From Nonomuraea wenchangensis (GTDB lineage: Bacteria; Actinomycetota; Actinomycetes; Streptosporangiales; Streptosporangiaceae), in contig NZ_FOHX01000015.1 in assembly GCF_900111685.1 (NCBI RefSeq), positions 62,001 to 126,000 of the forward strand: DNA of 64,000 bases. Reading direction: 5' to 3'. Positions 26,628 through 35,287 of this stretch are shown in pieces (position 1 is the first letter of the stretch; the number at the start of each line of letters is the position of its first letter). Below the pieces are notes generated by a model that did not search any database, had not been told where the DNA came from, and saw only the letters and a list, made by a program, of their open reading frames with translations. The position numbers were made by a program, and so were the translations under genes.

Positions 26628-28118
26628 ATGACAGAACTCACCCCCAGGCTGCGCGCGGTCGCCGACCTCATCGTGGCCGAGGCGCGCGAGGCCGGCGGCA
26701 GGCACGAGTACGACGGCCACGTCCAGGACCTGTCGCCCGAGGGCGTGCGCGCCGGGCTGGCGCGGCTCGGCGAGGGCGCCGCGCCCGGCGATCCGCACGA
26801 CGCCGAGCACCTACAGGTGTTCGAGGAGAGCCTGCGCTTCCAGTTCGGGGAGCTGGAGCTGCACCGGAAGAACCCGATGCCGCACCTGTCCAACCTCGAA
26901 CTGGCCTGCTACGACCGCGACTACGGCCCCGCCGAGGACCGCGACCGGGCCAAGGCCGCCCACCTCGCGCTCTGGCCCGAGGCCGTCGAGGGCGCGATCG
27001 CCTCCCTTGACCAGGTCAGCGCCCCCGTCGCGCGGTCGCTCATGGGCGCGGTCAAGGGCCTCGCGGCCGGCGTCACCGACGAGGCCGCGCTGGCCGCCCA
27101 CGGCCGGCTCGTCGCCCACCTCGAACGCGCCGCCACCGAGGGCGACCCCGACGCCGCGCTCGGCACCGACGCCCTCAGCAGGCTCATGGGCACCGCCGAG
27201 GGCCTGCCCGTGGACCTCGGGCGGCTGGCCGAGCGCGCCGACGCCGAGCGCGACCGGCTCATGTCGCTGCTCGCCGAGTCCTGCGCCAGGCTCGGCCGCT
27301 CCGAACCGCCGCTGGAGGTCGCGAGGGAGCTGGTCAAGGAGCACCCCGACGCGGACGAGGTCATCGAGGCGGCCAGGGCCGGCACCGCCAAGGCCATCGC
27401 GTTCACCAGGGAGAAGGACCTGGTGCCGTACCACGACGGCGAGTGCCTCGTCGGCCCCGCGCCCGAGTCGCGGAGCTGGGCCATGGCGATGATGGCGTGG
27501 AACGCGCCCGCCGAGCCCGAAGGCCCGTCCTGGTACCACATCACGCCGCCGGACCCGTCCTGGCCGCGGCAGGAGCAGGAGGAGTGGCTGGAGGTCTTCA
27601 GCCACACGACGCTGCCCGCGATCAACGTCCACGAGGTCGCGCCCGGACACTTCTCGCACGCCCGCGCCATGCGCCACGCCCCCTCCGAGGTGCGCAGGCT
27701 GCTCATGTCGAGCGCCTTCGTCGAGGGCTGGGCGCACTACGCCGAGGAGCTGTGCGTCGAGGAGGGCTTCGAGCCCGACGACCCGCGCTTCGAGATCGGC
27801 GTCTGGCTGGAGGCGCTCCTCCGCGTCACCCGGCTCGCCTGCGCGATCGGCGTGCACACCGGGCAGTTCACGGTCGAGGAGGGCGCGCGGCGCTTCGAGT
27901 CCGACACGCACCTGCTCGGCCCCGCGGCGCTGTCGGAGGCCAGGCGGGCCACGTTCGACCCCACGTACGGCCGCTACACCTGGGGCAAGCTGCTCATCCT
28001 CGACCTGCGCGAGCAGGCCCGCAAGGAGTGGGGCACGGGCTTCACGGTGCAGCGCTTCCACCGGGAGCTGCTGGCGCTCGGCGCGCCGCCGCTGGGACTG
28101 ATCGGCGCGATCCTGTAG
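26628..28118 (+). CDS. DUF885 family protein (putative metallohydrolase)
   Basis: A 496-residue member of the DUF885 family, predicted zinc peptidase-like proteins. The conserved HEVAPGH (near residue 334, INVHEVAPGHFSHARAM) resembles a metal-binding HExxH variant, and VEGWAHYAEELCVEEGF (near 365) supplies the second conserved acidic/His segment. No signal peptide is visible, so it is probably cytoplasmic. The natural substrate is unknown. The ATG is 6 bases after a possible -10, suggesting a leaderless transcript. It ends at a strong hairpin shared with the opposite gene. Confidence 0.88.
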   Translation: MTELTPRLRAVADLIVAEAREAGGRHEYDGHVQDLSPEGVRAGLARLGEGAAPGDPHDAEHLQVFEESLRFQFGELELHRKNPMPHLSNLELACYDRDYGPAEDRDRAKAAHLALWPEAVEGAIASLDQVSAPVARSLMGAVKGLAAGVTDEAALAAHGRLVAHLERAATEGDPDAALGTDALSRLMGTAEGLPVDLGRLAERADAERDRLMSLLAESCARLGRSEPPLEVARELVKEHPDADEVIEAARAGTAKAIAFTREKDLVPYHDGECLVGPAPESRSWAMAMMAWNAPAEPEGPSWYHITPPDPSWPRQEQEEWLEVFSHTTLPAINVHEVAPGHFSHARAMRHAPSEVRRLLMSSAFVEGWAHYAEELCVEEGFEPDDPRFEIGVWLEALLRVTRLACAIGVHTGQFTVEEGARRFESDTHLLGPAALSEARRATFDPTYGRYTWGKLLILDLREQARKEWGTGFTVQRFHRELLALGAPPLGLIGAIL

Positions 28119-28124
28119 GCGTCC

Positions 28125-28158
28125 TGACGGGCCCGCCCAAGCTCCGGCGGGCCCGTCA
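28125..28158. terminator. Bidirectional hairpin between convergent genes
   Basis: TGACGGGCCCGCC (28125–28137) pairs perfectly with 28146–28158 around an 8-base loop. The right arm contains the stop codon of the opposite membrane-protein gene. A T tract is lacking in both directions. Confidence 0.65.
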
Positions 28159-29094
28159 CCAGTGGCGCTCGTGGGTCAGGACCCGCACCACGTCGCCCTC
28201 GCGCCGCACCAGCAGGCGTACGCAGTCGCCCGGCAGCACGTCCTTATAGGTGCCGTGATCCACCGCGAACGCCTTGGCCCGCTCCGAACGCCCGTCGTGC
28301 AGCGCGAGGTAGCGCGTCTCCCGCTCGGTGTCGTACCACCGTTTGACGACGTGCCCGGCCACCTCGTGCCGGCGGGGGCCGCCGGGGGCGTAGCCGGCGG
28401 GTTCGATGCCGGCCCCCTGCCAGCCGCTGCCCGTGAAGATCCACTCCCGCTGCGGCGCCGGTCCGGCCGCGACCTCCCTGCCGCGCGCGGTGAGCAGGAA
28501 CCCCCGCCCGCCGAGCAGCAGGCTCCCGCCCGCCACGAACGACACCATCGTCGCGATCCCGCCCAGCCAGGACACCCCGGCCTCGGCGACGGTGACGTAC
28601 CAGGGGGCGGCCAGCGCGACGGCCAGCCCGACCGGCACGAGCAGGCTGGGCCAGCGCCGCCGGGCCAGCCCCAGCTCGATCGCCCGCCGCCGGACCAGCG
28701 GCGCGAACTCGCCCTCCAGGTCGGCCCCGTCCGGCATGAGGGCGACGAGCGGCGACTCGGCCTCGTCGGCGAGATCGAGGCCCGCCAGCCGCGCCCGCAC
28801 CCGCTCCAGCGCCCACCGCTGGTACGCCGGCAAAGCCTCCTCCCCGGCGAAGGGCGCCAGGGCGAGCCGGTCGCCCTCGATCCGCGCCGGCCCGCGTTCG
28901 GCCAGCTCGGACAGCGTCGCGTGGAACACCTCCTGCGCCCGCATCCCGCGCAGCAGCTCGCCCACCGCCCGCGGAGCCGGCTCCCCTGCGGGCGTCGGGG
29001 ACGCGGCGGGCCGCTCCCTGCCGGCCACCACGACGGCGACGGCCAGCGCGGCCGCCCAGAGCGCCCAGGCGGTCGCCGGCCAGACAAGATCCAT
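28156..29094 (-). CDS. TIGR04222 domain-containing membrane protein
   Basis: A 312-residue membrane protein. There is one hydrophobic segment at about 5–25 and two more around 145–165 and 172–195; between them a soluble region of about 110 residues matches the actinobacterial TIGR04222 layout (paired helices with ELLRGMRAQEVFHATLSELAERG). The C-terminal 110 residues are hydrophilic and beta-rich (KRWYDTERETRYLALHDG), probably on one face of the membrane. Its function is unknown. It is divergent from guaA, with about 97 bases between the two starts. Confidence 0.78.
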   Translation of the reverse strand: MDLVWPATAWALWAAALAVAVVVAGRERPAASPTPAGEPAPRAVGELLRGMRAQEVFHATLSELAERGPARIEGDRLALAPFAGEEALPAYQRWALERVRARLAGLDLADEAESPLVALMPDGADLEGEFAPLVRRRAIELGLARRRWPSLLVPVGLAVALAAPWYVTVAEAGVSWLGGIATMVSFVAGGSLLLGGRGFLLTARGREVAAGPAPQREWIFTGSGWQGAGIEPAGYAPGGPRRHEVAGHVVKRWYDTERETRYLALHDGRSERAKAFAVDHGTYKDVLPGDCVRLLVRREGDVVRVLTHERHW

Positions 29095-29149
29095 CGTCCT
29101 GTGTTAGCACGAGAGCCCGCGGCAGGCCAGGCGTAATATCCGGGACCGA

Positions 29150-29155
29150 TAGACT
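29150..29155 (+). promoter_or_regulatory. Candidate -10 element of guaA
   Basis: TAGACT occurs 37 bases before the guaA start in the context GATAGACTGG. This matches the guaB upstream hexamer and its distance to the gene (36 bases there). No -35 consensus is evident. Confidence 0.4.
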
Positions 29156-29191
29156 GGAGTCACCGCACTTCGCCTTTGGGGGGTTCTCTCG

Positions 29192-30739
29192 GTGTCAGAA
29201 TTCGACACGGTGCTGGTGGTCGACTTCGGCGCACAGTACGCGCAGCTCATCGCCCGGAGGGTGCGCGAGTGCCATGTCTACTCGGAGATCGTCCCCTCGA
29301 CGATGCCCGTCGAGGAGATGATGGCGAAGAACCCCAAAGCGATCATCCTGTCCGGCGGGCCATCCTCGGTCTACGCCGAGGGAGCTCCGCCCGTGCCGCA
29401 CGGCCTGTTCTCGACCGGGGTGCCCACGTTCGGCATCTGCTACGGCTTCCAGGCGATGGCCCAGGCGCTCGGCGGCACGGTCGCCCGCACCGGCACGGCC
29501 GAATACGGCGGCACCTCGCTCGACGTGCTCGACGAGGGCGTCATCTTCGCCGGGCTGCCGGCCAGCCAGCAGGTCTGGATGTCCCACGGCGACAGCGTCG
29601 CGGCGGCGCCCGAGGGCTTCACGGTGACCGCCTCCACGCGTGAGACGCCGGTCGCCGCCTTCGAGCACCCCGGCCGCGGTCTCTACGGCGTGCAGTTCCA
29701 CCCGGAGGTGCTGCACTCCGAGCACGGCCAGGCGGTGCTCAGGCACTTCCTGGAGGCGGCCGGCTGCCGGCCGAGCTGGACCATGCTCAACATCGTCGAG
29801 GAGTCCGTCGAGGCGGTGCGCCGCCAGGTCGGCGACGGCCGGGCGATCTGCGCGCTGTCCGGCGGGGTCGACTCCGCGGTGGCCGCCGCGCTCGTCCAGC
29901 GGGCCATCGGCGACCGGCTGACCTGCGTCTTCGTCGACCACGGGCTGCTGCGCAAGGGCGAGGCCGAGCAGGTCGAGCGCGACTTCGTGGCCGCCACCGG
30001 CGTCAAGCTGCGGGTCGTCGACGCCGCCGAGCGTTTCCTCAAGGCGCTGTCGGGCGTCACCGACCCCGAGGAGAAGCGCAAGATCATCGGTCGCGAGTTC
30101 ATCCGCGTCTTCGAGGACGAGCAGCGCGCCATCATGGCCGACGGCCCGGTCGACTTCCTGGTGCAGGGCACCCTCTACCCCGACGTCGTGGAGTCGGGCG
30201 GCGGCACCGGCACCGCCAACATCAAGTCGCATCACAACGTCGGCGGCCTGCCGGAGGACCTGCAGTTCACGCTGGTGGAGCCGCTGCGCACGCTGTTCAA
30301 GGACGAGGTCCGCCGCGTGGGCGAGGAGCTGGGCCTGCCGGCCGCGATGGTCTGGCGGCAGCCGTTCCCCGGCCCCGGCCTCGGCATCCGCATCGTCGGC
30401 GAGGTGACCCGCGAGCGGCTGGAGATCCTGCGCGAGGCCGACGCGATCGCCCGCGAGGAGCTGTCGCGGGCCGGCCTCGACCGGCAGATCTGGCAGTGCC
30501 CGGTGGTGCTGCTGGCCGACGTGCGCTCGGTGGGCGTGCAGGGCGACGGCCGCACCTACGGCCACCCGGTGGTGCTGCGCCCAGTCACCTCCGAGGACGC
30601 GATGACCGCCGACTGGTCGCGGGTCCCCTACGACGTGCTGTCGCGCATCTCCACCCGCATCACCAACGAAGTACGCGAGATCAACCGGGTGGTCCTCGAC
30701 GTGACCAGCAAGCCCCCGGGCACCATCGAGTGGGAGTGA
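29192..30739 (+). CDS. guaA: GMP synthase (glutamine-hydrolysing)
   Basis: It converts XMP, ATP and glutamine to GMP in the cytoplasm, the step after GuaB. The 515-residue protein has an N-terminal class I glutamine amidotransferase domain (about 1–190) with Cys83 in [10 protein letters not shown] and the His/Glu pair of VQFHPEV. The ATP pyrophosphatase domain has the P-loop [14 protein letters not shown], and a C-terminal dimerisation domain ends in KPPGTIEWE. The GTG start is preceded by a G-rich TTTGGGGGG about 9–10 bases upstream. A -10 like that of guaB lies upstream. It is monocistronic, about 150 bases ahead of the signalling operon. Confidence 0.98.
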   Translation: MSEFDTVLVVDFGAQYAQLIARRVRECHVYSEIVPSTMPVEEMMAKNPKAIILSGGPSSVYAEGAPPVPHGLFSTGVPTFGICYGFQAMAQALGGTVARTGTAEYGGTSLDVLDEGVIFAGLPASQQVWMSHGDSVAAAPEGFTVTASTRETPVAAFEHPGRGLYGVQFHPEVLHSEHGQAVLRHFLEAAGCRPSWTMLNIVEESVEAVRRQVGDGRAICALSGGVDSAVAAALVQRAIGDRLTCVFVDHGLLRKGEAEQVERDFVAATGVKLRVVDAAERFLKALSGVTDPEEKRKIIGREFIRVFEDEQRAIMADGPVDFLVQGTLYPDVVESGGGTGTANIKSHHNVGGLPEDLQFTLVEPLRTLFKDEVRRVGEELGLPAAMVWRQPFPGPGLGIRIVGEVTRERLEILREADAIAREELSRAGLDRQIWQCPVVLLADVRSVGVQGDGRTYGHPVVLRPVTSEDAMTADWSRVPYDVLSRISTRITNEVREINRVVLDVTSKPPGTIEWE

Positions 30740-30891
30740 GCCCATCGATTGGCCGAGCCGCGCATAATCGTGACAACGGGGGGAAGTGAATCTGGCTCTG
30801 CGCCAACTCGCGACCAGGTTGGTGACGGGACGCCCGAGGCGCCGGCCGGCGCGGGGGCACCTGGCGCTGGCGGGAAGGATGACACGCCTGT

Positions 30892-32082
30892 ATGCCCCAA
30901 GCTGGTGAGCACGCTGGTGAGCACGGCGGCGCGGCGCCGCTGGTCCTGCTGGTCGAGGACGACCCGCAGGACGCGCTGATCGTCCGCGAGCTGCTGGAGG
31001 ACAGCGGCCTGGCCGTACGCCTGGAATGGGCGCGCTCGGTGAAGCAGGCGCGGCAGGCGCTGGCGCGGCTGCGCCCCCAGTGCGTGCTGCTCGATCTCGA
31101 CCTGCCCGACGCCTACGAGTTCTCGGCGCTGTCGGCCGTGCTGGAGGAGGCCGGCGACGCGGCCGTCGTGGTGCTGACGGGCCTCGCCGAGGAGCAGGCG
31201 GGCCTCGCCGCGGTGACCGCGGGCGCGCAGGACTACCTCGTCAAGGGCCGGGTGGAGGCCGAGTGGCTGGGCCGGGCGCTGCGTTACGCCATGCAGCGCA
31301 AGCAGGCCGAGCAGGCCGCCGTGGCGCTGCACGCCGAGCGCGTACGCGCCAAGGAGAACGCCCGGCTCGAACGCGGCCTGCTGCCGACCCCGCTGCTGGA
31401 GACCATGCCGATCCAGGTCGCCTCCCGCTACCAGGCGAGCCGCGGCTCCCTCACCCTCGGCGGCGACTTCTTCGACGTCGTCGAGTCCGACGACAAGGTC
31501 GTGCACGCGGTGATCGGCGACGTGTGCGGCCACGGCCCCGACGAGGCGGCGCTCGGCGTCTGCCTGCGCATCGCCTGGCGGGCGCTGGTGCTGAGCGGCA
31601 TGGAGGGCGGCGCGCTGCTGCGGCAGCTCCAGCGCATCCTGGACGCCGAGCGGTCCAGCTCCGAGATCTTCGTGACGATGTCCACGCTCGTGCTGGAGCC
31701 GGACCGGCGCACGGTGCGCCTCTGGCGGGCCGGCCACCCCGGCATGCTCGTCCACACCCCCGAGGGCATCTCCCTGGCCGAGCCGGCGCAGGGCCCCGCG
31801 CTCGGCCTGCCCTTCGAGAGCGAGTGGGAGCAGCACGTCATGGAGCTGCCGCCGGGCGGCGGGCTGACGCTGTTCACCGACGGGCTGTTCGAGCGCCGCC
31901 TGCCCGGCGAGCGGGCCCGCTGGCTGGGCGAGGAGGGCCTGCTGGAGCTGGCCAGGCGGCGGGCGCACCTCGACGGTCAGTCCTTCATCGACGCGCTGGT
32001 CGAGGACGTCGAGACCGCCGCGCCCGAGACCGCCGCCGACGACCTCGCCGTGGTCCACCTCCGCTGGAAAGACGAGCTGTGA
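30892..32082 (+). CDS. Receiver-domain PP2C phosphatase (RsbU-like)
   Basis: A 396-residue signalling protein. The N-terminal receiver domain (about 16–135) has acidic pocket EDD, predicted phospho-acceptor Asp68 (CVLLDLDLPD), and the conserved Thr (VLTG) and Lys. A short coiled coil (about 140–165) connects to a SpoIIE/PP2C domain with metal-binding LGGDFFD near 190, IGDVCGHGPDEA and the final DDLAVV. Such proteins typically dephosphorylate an anti-anti-sigma factor, but no anti-anti-sigma gene is seen here. The start is bounded by an in-frame stop 12 bases upstream; a weak GAAGGA serves as ribosome binding site. Its stop overlaps the histidine kinase start (GTGA). Confidence 0.93.
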   Translation: MPQAGEHAGEHGGAAPLVLLVEDDPQDALIVRELLEDSGLAVRLEWARSVKQARQALARLRPQCVLLDLDLPDAYEFSALSAVLEEAGDAAVVVLTGLAEEQAGLAAVTAGAQDYLVKGRVEAEWLGRALRYAMQRKQAEQAAVALHAERVRAKENARLERGLLPTPLLETMPIQVASRYQASRGSLTLGGDFFDVVESDDKVVHAVIGDVCGHGPDEAALGVCLRIAWRALVLSGMEGGALLRQLQRILDAERSSSEIFVTMSTLVLEPDRRTVRLWRAGHPGMLVHTPEGISLAEPAQGPALGLPFESEWEQHVMELPPGGGLTLFTDGLFERRLPGERARWLGEEGLLELARRRAHLDGQSFIDALVEDVETAAPETAADDLAVVHLRWKDEL

Positions 32083-33668
32083 ACGATTCCCCCGCGCGCG
32101 GCTGGCGCCGCCTCACGGTCCACGCCTGGTTCGTCGCCGTGCTGGCGGTCGCGGCGGTGCTGGTGATCGTCTGCGCCGTGGTCGCCACCATCATGCTGGA
32201 CCGCACCGCCCGCCTGTCCGACCAGCTCATCGACCGGCTCTCCCCGGCCAGGATCGAGGCCGCCCAGCTGGAGAACGCCCTGCTCAACCAGGAGACCGGC
32301 GTCCGCGGCTACCTCCTCACCGGGCGGCGTGACTTCCTGGACCCGTACACGCAGGGCGTGCGGGCCGAGCAGAGCAGCGTCGAGCGCATCGCGGCGCTGC
32401 TCCAGGAGCATCCGCGGCTCGTCGCGGAGGTCGAGACGGTCCGCGCGGACGCGGCGTCGTGGCGGCGGGCGTACGCGGAGCCCGCGATCGCCGCCAAGCG
32501 GGCCGACGCCACCGTCTCCGAGGCGGGCAACGAGGGCGGCAAACAGACTTTCGACGCGATCCGGTCCCGCCTCGACCGGCTCTCCGCGGAGCTGACCGGG
32601 GCCCGCGCCGCCGAGCAGGCCGACCTGCGGGCGGCGCAGCGCATCCGCGACTGGGCCTTCCTCGCCATGATCGTGCTGTTCCTGCTGGCCGGCCTCGCGA
32701 TGGCGATCCTGCTGCGCCGGGCGGTCGGCCGGCCTCTGGACGAGCTGCGGGTGGCCTCCCGGCACATCGCGACCGGCGACTTCGACCATCCGATCCCCGA
32801 ACGGGGCCCGGCGGACATCCGCGAGCTGTCCCGCGACGTGAACCTGATGCGCAAGAAGATGGTGCACGCGCTGCAGGAGTCGCACGAGCACCAGGGACAG
32901 CTGCGCGCCCAGGCCGCCGACCTCGACGCGCAGGCGGTGGAGCTGCGCCGCTCCAACGCCGAGCTGGAGCAGTTCGCGTACGTGGCCTCGCACGACCTCC
33001 AGGAGCCGCTGCGCAAGATCGCCACGTTCTGCCAGCTCCTGCAGAAACGCTACGGCTCGGTGCTGGACGAGCGCGGCGCCCAGTACATCCACTTCGCCGT
33101 GGACGGCGCGACCCGCATGCAGGTGCTCATCAACGACCTGCTCAGCTTCTCCCGCGTCGGCCGCATGTACGACGACCGCAAGCCGGTCGAGCTGGAAGAC
33201 GTGCTCGACAAGGCGCTCGACGACCTCGGCGCGGCCGTCGAGGAGTCGGGGGCCCGCGTCGAGCGCCCCGCCGAGCTGCCCACCGTCATGGGCGACCGGA
33301 CGATGCTCGGCCTGCTCTGGCAGAACCTCCTCGGCAACGCGATCAAGTTCCGCCGCGCGGGGGAGACCCCGGAGATCCGCATCACGTGCGAGCCCGGCGA
33401 CGAGGGCGAGTGGGCGTTCGCGGTCGAGGACAACGGCATCGGCGTCGAGGCCGAGTTCGCCGAGAAGATCTTCGTCATCTTCCAGCGCCTGCACAACCGC
33501 GAGACCTACGGCGGCACGGGCATCGGCCTGGCGATGTGCCGGAAGATCGTCGAGAACCACGGTGGCCGCATCTGGCTCGACACCGGCTACACCGGAGGCA
33601 CCCGCATCCGCTTCACCCTGCCCGTCTCCGGGCCCCTTTCCGAGCCCGACCAAGAAAGCGACTCATGA
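32079..33668 (+). CDS. Sensor histidine kinase with CHASE3 and HAMP domains
   Basis: A 529-residue membrane kinase. Transmembrane helix 1 is at about 15–38. A helical extracytoplasmic CHASE3 domain (about 40–190) includes ETGVRGYLLTGRRDFLDPY. Transmembrane helix 2 lies at 192–213, HAMP at about 214–265, and a HisKA-type dimerisation helix carries His305 (ASHDLQEPLRKIATF). The HATPase domain has N-box NLLGNAIKF, G1 DNGIGV and G2 GTGIGLAM. The DLQEPLRK and FQRLHNRETYGG segments are typical of kinases related to bacteriophytochromes. GTG and ATG overlaps tie it to the genes on both sides, so phosphatase, kinase and response regulator should be made together. Confidence 0.95.
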   Translation: MNDSPARGWRRLTVHAWFVAVLAVAAVLVIVCAVVATIMLDRTARLSDQLIDRLSPARIEAAQLENALLNQETGVRGYLLTGRRDFLDPYTQGVRAEQSSVERIAALLQEHPRLVAEVETVRADAASWRRAYAEPAIAAKRADATVSEAGNEGGKQTFDAIRSRLDRLSAELTGARAAEQADLRAAQRIRDWAFLAMIVLFLLAGLAMAILLRRAVGRPLDELRVASRHIATGDFDHPIPERGPADIRELSRDVNLMRKKMVHALQESHEHQGQLRAQAADLDAQAVELRRSNAELEQFAYVASHDLQEPLRKIATFCQLLQKRYGSVLDERGAQYIHFAVDGATRMQVLINDLLSFSRVGRMYDDRKPVELEDVLDKALDDLGAAVEESGARVERPAELPTVMGDRTMLGLLWQNLLGNAIKFRRAGETPEIRITCEPGDEGEWAFAVEDNGIGVEAEFAEKIFVIFQRLHNRETYGGTGIGLAMCRKIVENHGGRIWLDTGYTGGTRIRFTLPVSGPLSEPDQESDS

Positions 33669-34132
33669 CCACAGCGCAGGCCATAGAAGTGCTCCTCGTC
33701 GAGGACGATCCCGGCGACGAGCTGATCACCCGCGAGGCGTTCGAGGACAACAAGATCCAGAACAACCTCCACGTCGTCAGGGACGGCCTGGAGGCGCTCG
33801 ACTTCGTCTACCGGCGCGGCGCCTACGCCGACGCCCCCCGCCCCGACCTCATCCTGCTCGACCTCAACCTGCCGAAGTACGACGGCCGCCAGGTCCTGGA
33901 GAAGATCAAGGGCGATCCCGAGCTGCGCGCGATCCCCGTCGTCGTCCTCACGACCTCCTCGGCCGAGGAGGACATCCTGCGCAGCTACGACCTGTTCGCC
34001 AACGCGTACGTCACCAAGCCCGTCGACCTGGAGCGGTTCCTGGCCGTCATCCGCCAGATCGACGAGTTCTTCGTCACCGTGGTGCGGCTGCCCGGCCGCC
34101 TCCAGGCGCCGGGCAGCATGCCGGGCGCCTAG
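33665..34132 (+). CDS. Single-domain response regulator (Rcp1-like)
   Basis: A 155-residue receiver domain without an output domain. The acidic pocket (VEDD), phospho-acceptor Asp66 (LILLDLNLPKYDG), the Thr/Ser switch (VVLTTSS) and Lys118 (VTKPVD) are present. The sequence resembles cyanobacterial Rcp1-type regulators that receive phosphate from phytochrome-like kinases. Its start overlaps the kinase stop (ATGA), making that kinase its likely partner. Lacking an output, it could feed a phosphorelay or compete with the receiver domain of the PP2C protein. Its stop codon TAG is interleaved with the TAG of the convergent ligase gene. Confidence 0.93.
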   Translation: MTTAQAIEVLLVEDDPGDELITREAFEDNKIQNNLHVVRDGLEALDFVYRRGAYADAPRPDLILLDLNLPKYDGRQVLEKIKGDPELRAIPVVVLTTSSAEEDILRSYDLFANAYVTKPVDLERFLAVIRQIDEFFVTVVRLPGRLQAPGSMPGA

Positions 34133-35262
34133 GCCGCCGGCCGGTAGGAGGACGGGCCGTCCCAGGAGCACTCCCGGGTCTCGTCGAGCAGCAGGTCCAC
34201 GACGTCCGACAGCCGGCCCTCCCGCTGGTAGGCCCGCCGCTGCCGGGCGGCCGAGCTGCCCCGCGCCAGCGCCTCGCGGGCCAGGACGGACACCAGCTCC
34301 CAGTCGCCCGCCTCCTCCAGCTCGGGCCGCAGCCCGTCCACCAGGTTCATGAACACCTCGGCGGCGGGCCGCGGCACGCCCTCGACCGGGTCCACGAGGT
34401 CGCCCTCCAGCCCGGACCGGGTGGCCTGCCAGGTGGCCGCGCGCACCGGCTCCAGCTGCATCTCGCGGTACGGGTCCCGCCGCACCGCCGCCAGCTCCCG
34501 GACCACCAGCGCCCGGAACAGCCCGGCGATGAGCGCGATGTCGTCCACCCGCGGGCAGGAGTCGCAGATCCGCAGCTCCACCGTCGGCACGTGCGCGGAC
34601 GGCCGCACGTCGAAATAGATCATCCCGGGGTCGGTGATCGTGCCGGCCTGGATGAGATCCTGGATCATCCGCTCGTAGTCGGCGGCGGAGTCGAACTTCG
34701 CCATCGGCCCCGACGTGGGCCAGCGCTGCCACACGAGCGTGCGGTAGCTGGCGTACCCGGTGTCCTCGCCGAACCAGAACGGCGAGCTGCACGACAGCGC
34801 CAGCAGCGGCGGCAGCCACGGCGTCACGCTGTGCGCCACCGCCGTCGCGAGGTCCTTGTCCTGGATCTCGACGTGCACCTGCGTGCCGCAGATGAGCTGC
34901 TCGCGGGTGAGGAGCTGGTAGTCGTCCAGCATGCGCTCGTAGCGCGGGTCGTCCGACACCTTCATGCGCGACTTGTCGGCCAGTGGCACCGTGCCGGCCG
35001 CGACGATGCCCAGCCCCAGCTCGCGCGCGGCCTGCACGAGCTGTCCGCGCAGCTCGCAGAGGTCCGCGGCGAGGTCCTCCAGCCGGGCGAAGGGCGCGCT
35101 GTTGGCCTCGATCGTGGAACGCTGCAACTCCTCGGAGAAACGTCCCTTGGGCAGGGCGTCGAGCAGGGGCCCCGAACGGGTCGAAAGGTGCCTGGTCCGC
35201 AGGTCCACGATGTGGAACTCCTCCTCGACCCCCACCGTGAAGGATCCCGTCTGACCTGCCAT
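34129..35262 (-). CDS. Carboxylate-amine ligase, glutamate-cysteine ligase 2 family (YbdK/EgtA-like)
   Basis: A 377-residue ATP-grasp-like GCS2 enzyme that would form an amide bond between a glutamate-type carboxylate and an amine. The N-terminal TVGVEEEFHIVD contains the metal-binding Glu residues, and LICGTQVHVEI, SSPFWFGEDTGYASYR and VELRICDSCP match the family. The ATG is chosen because GGGAGAG lies 4 bases upstream. Members include YbdK (weak glutamate-cysteine ligase) and ergothioneine EgtA, but no egtBCD genes are nearby, so the product is unknown. It ends the long minus-strand operon, 25 bases after the membrane protein gene. Confidence 0.86.
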   Translation of the reverse strand: MAGQTGSFTVGVEEEFHIVDLRTRHLSTRSGPLLDALPKGRFSEELQRSTIEANSAPFARLEDLAADLCELRGQLVQAARELGLGIVAAGTVPLADKSRMKVSDDPRYERMLDDYQLLTREQLICGTQVHVEIQDKDLATAVAHSVTPWLPPLLALSCSSPFWFGEDTGYASYRTLVWQRWPTSGPMAKFDSAADYERMIQDLIQAGTITDPGMIYFDVRPSAHVPTVELRICDSCPRVDDIALIAGLFRALVVRELAAVRRDPYREMQLEPVRAATWQATRSGLEGDLVDPVEGVPRPAAEVFMNLVDGLRPELEEAGDWELVSVLAREALARGSSAARQRRAYQREGRLSDVVDLLLDETRECSWDGPSSYRPAA

Positions 35263-35287
35263 GATCTCTCCCGCCTCTATGCCCTGT

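Noticed and set aside
34587-35000. Possible ergothioneine (egt) locus from the GCS2-type ligase
   Set aside because: EgtB, EgtC and EgtD homologues are not adjacent; the neighbours are membrane glycan genes, so an EgtA assignment is not justified.
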